DNA of 64,000 nucleotides from Bradyrhizobium sp. CSS354 (lineage in GTDB: Bacteria; Pseudomonadota; Alphaproteobacteria; Rhizobiales; Xanthobacteraceae), in assembly GCF_029051725.1 (NCBI RefSeq), contig NZ_JAACFU010000008.1, positions 62,001 through 126,000 on the forward strand. Direction: 5' to 3'. Below the pieces are notes generated by a model, which did not search any database, had not been told where the DNA came from, and saw only the letters and a list, made by a program, of their open reading frames with translations. The translations under genes were made by a program, and so were the position numbers. Positions 44,052-55,038 of this stretch are shown one piece after another. The stretch's first letter is position 1. The number at the start of each line of letters is the position of its first letter.

Positions 44052-44086
44052 GTTCAGTACTTAGCTCCAACGCCATCCGCGTTACG

Positions 44087-44113
44087 AAAGGCCGGCCTTG
44101 CGCCGGCCTTTTT
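44087..44113 (+). terminator. Intrinsic terminator after the outer-membrane gene
   Basis: AAAGGCCGGC and GCCGGCCTTT form a stem with loop CTTGC, ending in T5. The GGCCGGC stem is strong. It also covers the end of the upstream inverted-repeat region. Confidence 0.92.
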
Positions 44114-44224
44114 GTTTGGACGGTCCATTCACCCGCAGTTCCGCAAGGCCCTGCTCCTGCCAGATGCCGCCAGCGCGCCAACAATCGGTTGACGATTCGC
44201 AAGTCCCACTGGAAATCCGTCCTC

Positions 44225-44239
44225 GTTCTTCCTACGTTC
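44225..44239 (+). promoter_or_regulatory. LexA (SOS) box upstream of uvrA
   Basis: GTTCTTCCTACGTTC matches GTTC-N7-GTTC exactly, 98 bases before the uvrA start. uvrA is a classic SOS gene. Confidence 0.8.
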
Positions 44240-44336
44240 GCTTACATACCCATCGGCGCCGATCCCGGTTCCGGGCGAAGCGCGCCTATTGCGTTGGCGC
44301 GATCGCGCGCTTTTGGATTCCCTGAGGACCACCAGG

Positions 44337-47318
<2,982 letters not shown>

Positions 47319-47365
47319 GTTACGCAGCGGGAGCATGCCGACACATTGTCTGAGGGAGACTGAGT

Positions 47366-47929
47366 TTGCCTGCCGGACTTGTGCAAACCTATCGTGCGTT
47401 CGCCCACAATAATGCTTGGGCGAACCATCGGCTGCTCACTGCTTGCGCCGCGCTGTCTCAGGCTGACTTCGAAGCCGCACGAACCGGCTTCTTTCCAAGC
47501 TTGCAGCGCACGCTCAACCACATCCATGTCATTGACCTCTTCTATGTCGATGCGCTGGAGGGCGGATGGCTGGGACCGGCGGCTTGGAAGAACCAGGTGC
47601 CGCACCTTTCACTTGCCGCGCTGAAGCCCGCGCAATCCGCGATCGACAAGCGCTTGATTGCTGTCTGCGATGCGCTGACGCCCGAGAATCTCGACGGCAT
47701 TGTGCGGATCAACCGCGACACGCGGGTCCAGACCGAACGCCGTGATCGGCTACTCATGCATCTGTTTCAGCACCAGATCCATCACCGCGGACAGGCGCAC
47801 GCGATGCTCTCTGCAACAAGTATCGCGCCGCCTCAGCTCGACGAATTCTTCGCCGAGGGAGAAGCACCGCTCAGGGCTTCCGAATTTGACCAACTCGGAT
47901 GGACCGAGGAAACCGTGTGGAAAGCCTAG
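47366..47929 (+). CDS. DinB-family protein, TTG start
   Basis: 187 residues. A helical DinB/DUF664-type four-helix bundle with metal-binding histidines: NHIHVIDLFYVDAL, and HLFQHQIHHRGQAHAML. Members include thiol-transfer and detoxification enzymes such as maleylpyruvate isomerase-like ones; the substrate is unknown. The TTG start follows GAGGGAGAC. It lies 47 bases after uvrA and 18 before the HAD gene, so it could be part of the same transcript. Confidence 0.75.
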   Translation: MPAGLVQTYRAFAHNNAWANHRLLTACAALSQADFEAARTGFFPSLQRTLNHIHVIDLFYVDALEGGWLGPAAWKNQVPHLSLAALKPAQSAIDKRLIAVCDALTPENLDGIVRINRDTRVQTERRDRLLMHLFQHQIHHRGQAHAMLSATSIAPPQLDEFFAEGEAPLRASEFDQLGWTEETVWKA

Positions 47930-47947
47930 CGGTGTAGCCTCGCCTCC

Positions 47948-48580
47948 ATGCCCTACTCCCTCGCCATCTTCGATCTCGACGGCACGCTGGCCGACAGCTT
48001 TCCGTGGTTCCTGCGCACCATCAACGACGTCGCCGATCGCTTCGGCTTCCGCCGCGTCGCGGATGAAGATGTCGAGGGGCTGCGGCATGCTTCGTCGCGC
48101 GAGATTCTCAGCCGGCTCGAGGTGCCCTTGTGGAAGCTGCCGGCGATCGCCCGGCATGCGCGGCGGCTGAAGGCCGAGGCTGCGGCGGAGATTTCGCTGT
48201 TTGCGGGCGTCGAGGCGATGCTGCGGACGCTGGCGGAGAACGGCGTGCAGCTCGCGCTGGTAACCTCGGACAGCGAAGCCAATGCGCGCGAGAAGCTCGG
48301 CGATTGCGCGGCGCTGTTCGCGCATTTCGACTGCGCGGCCTCGCTGTTCGGCAAACCGTCGAAATTCCGACGGGTCATGCGGCGCGCCGGCGTGGAACCG
48401 GGCAAGGTCATCGCGATCGGCGACGAGGTGCGCGACATCGAGGCGGCGCGGGCCGTGGGGATCGCCTGCGGTGCGGTGGCCTGGGGTTATGCGGCGCCGG
48501 CGGCGCTGCGGGCGCTGGCGCCGGATCATATGTTTGAGCAGATGGATGAGATTGCGCGCACAGTGCGCCCGGCGTCGTAG
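47948..48580 (+). CDS. HAD-family hydrolase, phosphatase-like
   Basis: 210 residues. The HAD motif I is IFDLDGTLADS with nucleophile D9 and D11. Motif II is LVTSDS, a Lys follows at GKPSKF, and motif IV is AIGDEVRDIEAA. The cap is short and alpha-helical, like phosphoglycolate phosphatases. Substrate unknown. Its TAG stop lies in a REP element that begins GTAG, so the end of the gene may have been set by insertion of the element. Confidence 0.85.
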   Translation: MPYSLAIFDLDGTLADSFPWFLRTINDVADRFGFRRVADEDVEGLRHASSREILSRLEVPLWKLPAIARHARRLKAEAAAEISLFAGVEAMLRTLAENGVQLALVTSDSEANAREKLGDCAALFAHFDCAASLFGKPSKFRRVMRRAGVEPGKVIAIGDEVRDIEAARAVGIACGAVAWGYAAPAALRALAPDHMFEQMDEIARTVRPAS

Positions 48581-48646
48581 CCCGGATGGAGCAACGCGCA
48601 ATCCGGGAAAGTGTCCCCGCATTCCGCTTCGCTCCATGCGGGCTAC
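48577..48646. repeat. REP-type palindromic element (GTAGCCCGGATG type)
   Basis: GTAGCCCGGATGGAGC and GCTCCATGCGGGCTAC form the outer arms, with AATCCGGGAAAGTG in the centre. It shares its arms with the element at 39207. It carries the TAG stop of the HAD gene. Confidence 0.85.
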
Positions 48647-48652
48647 ACGCCC

Positions 48653-49606
48653 CTACTCCGTCCTGCGCAAGAACGCCCCGAACGCGCGCGGGCCGTCGCC
48701 GGTCTTGACTTCGCCGATCACTTTCATCTCGGCCGCGTCGATGATGCTGAGTGTATTGCTCTCCCAGCAGGCGACGATGACGCGTTTGCCGTCCGCTGTC
48801 GCGGCGATGCCTTCGGGGTAGTCGCCGACATTGATCCGCTTGATCGGCTTCAGCGTCGCCAGGTCGAACACGCTGACAGTGCCGCCATACTGGTCGGTGA
48901 CGAAGCCGCGGCCCCGCGCCAGCGCGACCGCATAGGGGCGCATCCCGACCGGCACGCGGCCGGTCTCGGCCCCAGCGGCGATGTCGATCACCGAGACATC
49001 GTTGGAGCCGACATTGGCGGTGTAGGCGCGTTTGCCCTCGGCATCGACGGTGACGCCGAACGGACGCGTTCCAACCTTGATGGTCGCCCTGCGCTGGCGC
49101 GTCGCGGTGTCCACCACCGAGACGCTATCATCGTCGCGATCGGCCGAGAGCAGCAGCTTGCCATCCGGCGTCACTGCGAGCCCCGACGGCGAGGCGCCGA
49201 CCGCGATGCTGGCTGTGACGCTGCGGCTCGCCGCGTCGATCACCCGCACGGCCGCCGCGTACCAGTCCGCGACGTAGACGGTGCGGCCGTCCGGCGCGAC
49301 GGCAATGCCAAGCGGTCCGCCGCCGACCTCGATCCGCCCCACAAGCTGCCGCGTTGCCGCGTCCACCACCGTCACGGCCTTGGCATCCGGGCTCGTGACA
49401 TAGGCAAAGCGCCCGTCCGCGCTGACGGCGACGCCAGCGGGCTTGCCGCCGATCGGGATGATGGCAACGCTGCGCGCGGTGGCGAGATCGACGACCATCA
49501 GATCGTCGCTGAGCTGGTTGGTGACGAACGCCTCTTCGGCGGACACATGGGCAATGCCGGCAAGGCAAAGGCTGGCGGCGAGCGCCGCCAGGACCAGCGC
49601 CCGCAC
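48653..49606 (-). CDS. Exported YVTN-type beta-propeller protein
   Basis: 317 residues. A signal peptide (MRALVLAALAASLCLAGIAH) leads to seven blades of the YVTN/YncE type, such as GRFAYVTSPDAKAVTVVDAA, DGRTVYVADWYAAAVRVID and VVDTATRQRRATIKVGTRPF. Such propellers bind small ligands or partner proteins in the periplasm, for example in PQQ- or quinoprotein-linked clusters. The start is 2 bases after the MxaD-like gene, so both are co-transcribed. Function beyond this is not known. Confidence 0.85.
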   Translation of the reverse strand: MRALVLAALAASLCLAGIAHVSAEEAFVTNQLSDDLMVVDLATARSVAIIPIGGKPAGVAVSADGRFAYVTSPDAKAVTVVDAATRQLVGRIEVGGGPLGIAVAPDGRTVYVADWYAAAVRVIDAASRSVTASIAVGASPSGLAVTPDGKLLLSADRDDDSVSVVDTATRQRRATIKVGTRPFGVTVDAEGKRAYTANVGSNDVSVIDIAAGAETGRVPVGMRPYAVALARGRGFVTDQYGGTVSVFDLATLKPIKRINVGDYPEGIAATADGKRVIVACWESNTLSIIDAAEMKVIGEVKTGDGPRAFGAFLRRTE

Positions 49607-49608
49607 CG

Positions 49609-50166
49609 TCAGCTTCCGCTCTCGATCTTCTTCTTCAGTGCCTCGAGGCCGGCCTGATACAGCCCCTTCACCGCCTTGACCGCGGCTTCGTCACTCAGCT
49701 CCGGCGGCGGGTCGTTGTTGGGAAAGCCGCGGTAGAACGCGCCGGCCCATTCCAGCGTCGAGCCCTTGCCGTCGGCACTCGGCGTCACCGTCAGCGTCGA
49801 GGAATAATTGGTCACCGGCAGCACCTTCACGTCCACATTGGTGATCCGGTAGGAATAGCTCATCGCGGCGGCGTCGAACTTGTAGAGCTCCTCGTCGACG
49901 GTCGCGCCTCCCGTCAGCGTCAGCTTCCGCGTCGCGCCGATCTCGTTGCCCTTCTCGCCCTCGGTCTTGGTAACAGGCGGCAGCCAGCTCATGTCCTGGA
50001 AATTGCCGATTGCGGCCCACACCCTGGCCGGGGCAGCGTTGATCTCGATGGATTCGCGCACCTTCTGCCGGGTCGGCCCGTGGGCCCAGGCCGATGTCAA
50101 AGCCACCGCGCCCGCGGCAGTGAGCACCGCGGCCAGGACCGTGCGCCGTCCAATCGTCACCCTCAT
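49609..50166 (-). CDS. Exported SRPBCC protein, MxaD-like
   Basis: 185 residues. A Tat/Sec-like signal (MRVTIGRRTVLAAVLTAAGA, then VALTSAWA) is followed by an SRPBCC domain starting VRESIEINAAPARVWAAIGN, with DMSWLPPVTKTEGEKGNEIG and YSSTLTVTPSADGKGSTLEW. MxaD proteins are periplasmic SRPBCC proteins linked to methanol oxidation. The gene precedes a YVTN propeller in an apparent operon; the alcohol-dehydrogenase genes themselves are absent in the window. The RR pair suggests Tat export, but that is only possible. Confidence 0.8.
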   Translation of the reverse strand: MRVTIGRRTVLAAVLTAAGAVALTSAWAHGPTRQKVRESIEINAAPARVWAAIGNFQDMSWLPPVTKTEGEKGNEIGATRKLTLTGGATVDEELYKFDAAAMSYSYRITNVDVKVLPVTNYSSTLTVTPSADGKGSTLEWAGAFYRGFPNNDPPPELSDEAAVKAVKGLYQAGLEALKKKIESGS

Positions 50167-50295
50167 CTCGTTTCCTCATGCGTCTCATTGATCATGCGCG
50201 ACTTGAAGCGCGCTGGGATCATGGTAGCGCATTTTGCGGCCGAGGGGAGACCCGTTCGTGGCCGCGTTGCGGCGGGCGTCCGGGCGCCCCACAAC

Positions 50296-50860
50296 CCCTT
50301 GCCGCCCGGCGGGCAAAACACCCAAGCAGAGGGTCAATCACGGCTCGCAAAAATATTTCTCTTTATCCGTATTTCGGTTTATCGTATAGACAACCATCCC
50401 AACCCGGCCGAGGGGCGGATCGCGATCGTCACGAACGCGGGATGGGACGTGGTGGACGCAGGCGGCGTCGGCGCGAAGGGCTTTGCAGGGCGGGAAACCG
50501 TGAGCGAAGGCGTCGCGCACACGACCGGCGCAGCCTGCGTACGGCAAAATCGTGTGGTCCTGGCGCCCGGGGTCTGTGCGCCAAGTGTTGCGGTGATGTC
50601 GCGGCCCGACCGGGCGCGCGCATCAGCCATCCGCAAGGCGACGGGGGCAATAGTGCATCGCTCCCCGGGGAGAGCGCGACATAAGCCGTAAAACCACTGC
50701 GCAGGGAAGGCCGTGTGTTGGGCTTCACCTGTATGCCGCTGTGCAGCCTCTTGTAGCGCAACCTTCGCACAGTGGACCGTGGGTGCCAGCCGGCACCCGG
50801 CCTTCCCTGCGCCCTCGGCATTTTTGGGGGCCACCGTACTGGCAAAGCTCGGGCCCGATA
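50296..50860. repeat. Probable dispersed intergenic repeat region
   Basis: About 560 bases with no convincing gene, in the gap 50167-51052. I recall blocks of it (for example AAAAATATTTCTCTTTATCC and GGTTTATCGTATA) from many Bradyrhizobium genomes, next to GCCGCCCGGCGGGCAAAAC. Several short frames here read through but do not look like proteins. The repeat status is recollection, not shown here. Confidence 0.4.
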
Positions 50861-50934
50861 TGCCGCGAGGAGGCGAAGATGTGTCTACAATTCAGATGCG
50901 AGTTGGTGGAGAACAACGAATGCTTCTCGCTCCG

Positions 50935-51018
50935 TCATTGCGAGCACAGCGAAGCAATCCAGGGTACCTCCGCGGAGAGACTCTGGATTGCTTCGTCGCA
51001 AGGGCTCCTCGCAATGAG
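50935..51018. repeat. REP-type palindromic element (CATTGCGAGC type)
   Basis: TCATTGCGAGC...GCGAAGCAATCCAG and CTGGATTGCTTCG...CTCGCAATGA are inverted arms around GGTACCTCCGCGGAGAGACT. It is the known alphaproteobacterial TCATTGCGAG...GCAATCCAG type. Confidence 0.85.
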
Positions 51019-51052
51019 GCCCGAGACAGTGAGTGCCGATCAGGCCGCTCAA

Positions 51053-51818
51053 TCACTCCGCGAGCGTCGCCTCTACGAACCCGCGCGGGTCGTCACAGAA
51101 CTCCCGCATCACCCGGTAATGATCGGTCTGCTCCACCGTCGTCGGCTCCAGGCCGTATTTCCCGAGCCGAAGCAGTTGTGCGTTGGGAAAGGCCATCAGC
51201 ATCGGCGAATGGGTCGCCATGATGACCTGGCAGATGCGGGACTCCTCCATGCATCTCAGCAGCTTCAGAAATCGATCTGGCGCGCCGGCGACAACGCCGA
51301 TTCAGGCTCATCGAAGATGAAAATGCCTTGGCGCTGGCAACGCTCCTCGAAGAAGCGCAGGAAGCCTTCGCCATGGGAATGCGACAGGAAATTGGGACCG
51401 ACCTGGCCGCATCACGTGCGGCCTTGTCGAGATATCGCGCCACCGAGAAAAAACTCTCGGCGCGAAAAAACCAGCCATTCGTGGTTTTCGGCAGCCAGCT
51501 TGCGCGCAGCGCCCTGGAGAGTTGGCCACCCATCTTCTCCCGCGCTTCCGAGTGATCGACGGGCATGTAACCCTTCCCGCCACCGGCGTCGTCGTAGCCG
51601 GCGAGCGCGGCAACCCCTTCGAGGATCGTCGACTTCCCTGTGCCATTCTCTCCGAGGATGATCGTGATGGCGGCGTTGAAGCTAAGATCGAAATCATCCG
51701 GAAAGATGGGCCGGCAAAAGGGATAAGCCTCGCGGTCGCGAACCTGCGACGGGTCGAGCCAGACGGGTTTCAGGTAAGGCGCCGGCAGATTGATCGTTCG
51801 GCTGCGTCTTCGGCTCAT
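51053..51818 (-). pseudogene. AAA/ABC-type ATPase gene with two -1 frameshifts
   Basis: The start at about 51818 (MSRRRSRTINLPAPYLKPVW) leads to Walker A in ILGENGTGKSTILEGVAALA. Near 51405 one base is missing: the next frame reads GQVGPNFLSHSHGEGFLRFF with Walker B in GIFIFDEPESALSP. Near 51266 a second base is missing: the final frame reads LKLLRCMEESRICQVIMATH (H-loop) and SPMLMAF, to the stop at 51053. Adding both bases gives about 256 residues, like compact ATPases that act alone or in defence and repair modules. No partner gene is adjacent. Either decayed or sequencing error. Confidence 0.75.
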
Positions 51819-52079
51819 GTCCGGTTTCCGATCCAATCCGACCATCTTTGACAGGAACATATCAGGAACGAAACCCTCGCGAAAGCTGCATCTGAGAAAC
51901 ATGCAGCAACAAACCCCGACATGCGTGACGAGGGCAAACTGGAATCTGGAATTGCGGTCCGAAATCGCCTTGGAGAACCTGGCTCTGAGACAGTTTCCTG
52001 GCATGAGGCCAGCCCCCACCTCGCGACCCCGCAATGATTGACGGACGTCCGGGACTGTAAGAGCCGCGAGGAGTGCGCG

Positions 52080-54152
52080 ATGGTATCAACGTATTTCAGT
52101 TACAGCTACATCGCGCGCAATCTCAAGCAGTCCCTGGCGCGGGTCGAACAGCAACAGGACGTGGCGCGAGAGGCCGCCTATTACAAAGCCCACATCGGCA
52201 AGGTGAAGTCCGTCGACGACTTCATGAAAGACTATCGCCTTTATCACTATGCAACGAAGGCATATGGCCTGGAAGACATGGCCTACGCCAAGGCCTTCAT
52301 GAAAAAGGTGCTGGAGAGCGACCTCTCCGACGCAAACAGCTTTGTCAACAAGCTGGTCGACAAGCGTTACCGCGAGTTCGCCGCGGCATTTTCCTTCAAT
52401 GGCAGCGCCACGCCGGTTGCGCAATCGGAGAACCAGACCGATGAGATGATCGGTCTGTACACGGCGACCAGGAAGAGCCAGGTCGATGCACTTACCGGCG
52501 ACTCGAATTACTACAGCGCCGAAATCGGCAACATCAGCAGTGCAGACCAGCTCCTGAACAACGACCGTCTTCGCAACTATGTCTATTCGGCGTACGGAAT
52601 CGATCAAGGCAAGTGGTCGCGTGACACGATAAGTCAGGTCTTGCGCAGCGATCCATCCGATCCCAACAGCTACGTCAACACCACTTTCGCCTCTCAGCTG
52701 AGTGGCCTCAACGCCGACCTTGCTCAGGCCCGATCGGATGTCACCGCAGCCAATTCAAGGATCGCCGACTACACCGCCCAACTCTCGCAACCGGGCGCGA
52801 ACGTGACCCAGTTGAACGTCCAGATCCTGGTCGAAAAGTATCATCTGGAGTCATATGCGAACAGCATTTCCAGCCTCAGCGACCAGATAGGGACGATCGG
52901 CGGGTTTGTGGACCTCGCCGGCGCGTTCGAGTTTTCCTCCGACGGGTCGCTTCCGTCAGGCGTATCCGCGCAGAGTGCTGCAAACGTCACGATCACGAAA
53001 CAGAGGTTCGACGACAGCAAGTCCGATGTCTATTCGGCGGCGAGCCCGTTGAACGAAGCTTTTGCGATCAGGCAATTCAGAACAGCCATCCTCAAGATCA
53101 ATTCAGTCCAGGCGTTCGTATCGACACCAGGCGTGTATGATTTTGCGCTGGGAGCCGTCGGCCTCGATCCCGCAAACGTCTCGCCGGCGACTGTGACGGC
53201 CGTGCTCGAAAGCGATCTCAACGACCCCAACAGCTACGTCTATACCCTCAAGGACAATCGATATCTGGAGCTGGCACGCGCCTTCAACTTCGACGCAAAG
53301 GGCAATCTGACGACCCCCTTGGTGGCTCAGGGCTCGGCTGAAGTCCTCCAGATCGCGAAGGACTATGTCGTTGCAGCGGTGAAGAGCGCAAGCACGGCAA
53401 CTCCCCAGCAGCAGGCGGCAGTTCGGGCACAGGCCACGAAGGATGCGTCGGAATATCAGCAAGCCATCACCGGGATCGACAGTGTTTCCGATCTTCTCGC
53501 AAACAGGCCGATGGTTGATTTCATCCTCCTGGCAAAGGGCTTGGACCCCAGGAAGGTCAGCACGGAATTTCTCAAGAAGATCTTCAGCTCCGACCTGAAC
53601 AATCCAAAGAGCTTCGCGAACACCGAGAACGATCCTCGCTTTGCCGAAATCGTCGCGTCGTTCAATTTCGACAGCAAGGGCAACGTCGCGCGCCTTCCGA
53701 TGATGGGTCCGCAGAAGCGGGATCAGTTTCGGGAAACACAGACGAATTATGTCGAGCAAAGCCTGGAGCAGCAGCAAGGGGATGCGAATCCCGGCGTGCG
53801 CCTGGCGATCTATTTCCAGCGGAAGGCGGGGGGCATCACGTCCGCGTACGACATCCTTGCCGACAAGGCGCTTTCGGAGGTGTTCAGGACCACCTTCGAT
53901 CTGCCTGACTCGATGGCGGCGATGCCGATCGATCAGCAGGCCAAGTTCGTGGACAGATTCATGAAGATCAAGGACCTGTCCGATCCCGCGAAGGTTACAA
54001 AGCTGCTGAACCGTTTCTCCGCCATGTATGACATCAGAAACAGCCAGAGCACCGGCCAGGGTCAATCCCCCCTGCTCAACCTGTTTCAGGGATCCGGTTC
54101 GGGGATCAGTGACTCCACATACTTGGCCATTGCCAAGCTACGCACCCACTGA
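52080..54152 (+). CDS. DUF1217 protein with five repeats (flagellum-associated family)
   Basis: 690 residues, no signal peptide. Five related about 120-residue units share the pattern I-x-S-x-D/A-x-L/F ... Y/F-x2-A-x-G-L ... L-x-S-D-x-x-D-x2-S-F/Y-x-N. Examples are VKSVDDFMKDYRLYHYATKA, INSVQAFVSTPGVYDFALGA and IDSVSDLLANRPMVDFILLA. The first four end in VLESDLSDANSFV-like segments. DUF1217 proteins are often encoded near flagellar genes in alphaproteobacteria, but none are near here. Start ATG 52080 (MVSTYFSYSYI) fits the family. Role unknown. Confidence 0.8.
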   Translation: MVSTYFSYSYIARNLKQSLARVEQQQDVAREAAYYKAHIGKVKSVDDFMKDYRLYHYATKAYGLEDMAYAKAFMKKVLESDLSDANSFVNKLVDKRYREFAAAFSFNGSATPVAQSENQTDEMIGLYTATRKSQVDALTGDSNYYSAEIGNISSADQLLNNDRLRNYVYSAYGIDQGKWSRDTISQVLRSDPSDPNSYVNTTFASQLSGLNADLAQARSDVTAANSRIADYTAQLSQPGANVTQLNVQILVEKYHLESYANSISSLSDQIGTIGGFVDLAGAFEFSSDGSLPSGVSAQSAANVTITKQRFDDSKSDVYSAASPLNEAFAIRQFRTAILKINSVQAFVSTPGVYDFALGAVGLDPANVSPATVTAVLESDLNDPNSYVYTLKDNRYLELARAFNFDAKGNLTTPLVAQGSAEVLQIAKDYVVAAVKSASTATPQQQAAVRAQATKDASEYQQAITGIDSVSDLLANRPMVDFILLAKGLDPRKVSTEFLKKIFSSDLNNPKSFANTENDPRFAEIVASFNFDSKGNVARLPMMGPQKRDQFRETQTNYVEQSLEQQQGDANPGVRLAIYFQRKAGGITSAYDILADKALSEVFRTTFDLPDSMAAMPIDQQAKFVDRFMKIKDLSDPAKVTKLLNRFSAMYDIRNSQSTGQGQSPLLNLFQGSGSGISDSTYLAIAKLRTH

Positions 54153-54168
54153 TGATCGCTCTTCGGGG

Positions 54169-55029
54169 CTAGCCCAACACCTCGAGCACCAGCTCCATGG
54201 TCATCAGCACGGGATTGTCGCCACGGATCAGACGTCCCTCCGCCATGCCGCCGGTGTAGTCGATCAGGGCGACGTCGAGTGCGGCTTCGAGGGCGCCGGA
54301 GGGGCCGGCCGCAATCGTGCCGGCGGTTACTGCAAGCTCGGTCGCGAAGGGCTCGGTCACACCGCCATGAGTAAATCGGGCGCCGATGGTCGAACCAACA
54401 CCGCCATGAATCTTCCCGCGCGCGATGCCCTGCGCGCGACAGAAGTCTTCGAGACAGCCGGCAAAATCCTGATTGGGGCGCAGCCGCAGCGCGAAAGCGC
54501 GGCTGGTCGTGCGCGCGCCGGTGCGCGCAGCCGCCACTGGCCCGAACAGCTTGAAGTTGGTCTCGGGATCGAGCTCGGCGCTAAACATCGCACCATCGAT
54601 GCCGAAGGCCTCGACCTCGAACGGCTCGGCGACATCGGTCTCGTCCGGCAGCATGTGGCCGCCACTGGCGCGGCCATCGGCCTCCGTCCACAGCCCATGG
54701 CAATGAAAGAACGGCGCGCCGTCGCGCATGCCCAGCGTCATGCTGCCGAGCCTGGTGCGCGTCACGCCGCTTGGCCGGAATGTGTCGCTGTAGAACGCGG
54801 CGTTCTCGCTGGTCTTCGACAGCGCCGGCATGACATAGCCGAACGGCCTGAGCGCGCCGCGCCCGAAGCAGAGCACACCGCCGGCAAATCCCTCCGCGGC
54901 AAAACCGCGGCGCGCCGCCTCCAGCAGCGGCAGTCCTGCTTGAAGCGTGAAGGAGAAAGCGCGTCCCCTCGCCTCCACCCATTGGATGCGTTCGGCGACC
55001 GGCGCGCCGGGCTGCTTGATGCTGCGCAT
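54169..55029 (-). CDS. PCC (DUF296)-domain protein, two domains
   Basis: 286 residues with two tandem PCC/DUF296-like domains. Domain one has FFHCHGLWTEADGRASGGHM and domain two has GKIHGGVGSTIGARFTHGGV, with Gly/His-rich loops as in this fold. In plants the domain joins AT-hooks; bacterial single-domain forms bind small ligands. The gene lies 10 bases after the acyl-CoA ligase (operon), so it may act with the acid it activates. The link is inference. There is no AT-hook. Start ATG 55029. Confidence 0.75.
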   Translation of the reverse strand: MRSIKQPGAPVAERIQWVEARGRAFSFTLQAGLPLLEAARRGFAAEGFAGGVLCFGRGALRPFGYVMPALSKTSENAAFYSDTFRPSGVTRTRLGSMTLGMRDGAPFFHCHGLWTEADGRASGGHMLPDETDVAEPFEVEAFGIDGAMFSAELDPETNFKLFGPVAAARTGARTTSRAFALRLRPNQDFAGCLEDFCRAQGIARGKIHGGVGSTIGARFTHGGVTEPFATELAVTAGTIAAGPSGALEAALDVALIDYTGGMAEGRLIRGDNPVLMTMELVLEVLG

Positions 55030-55038
55030 GACCTTCGC

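Noticed and set aside
50379..50845. Two overlapping short minus-strand frames in the 50.3-50.9 kb region
   Set aside because: I recall this stretch as an intergenic repeat that is often mis-annotated. Composition is Arg/Ala/Ser rich without structure.
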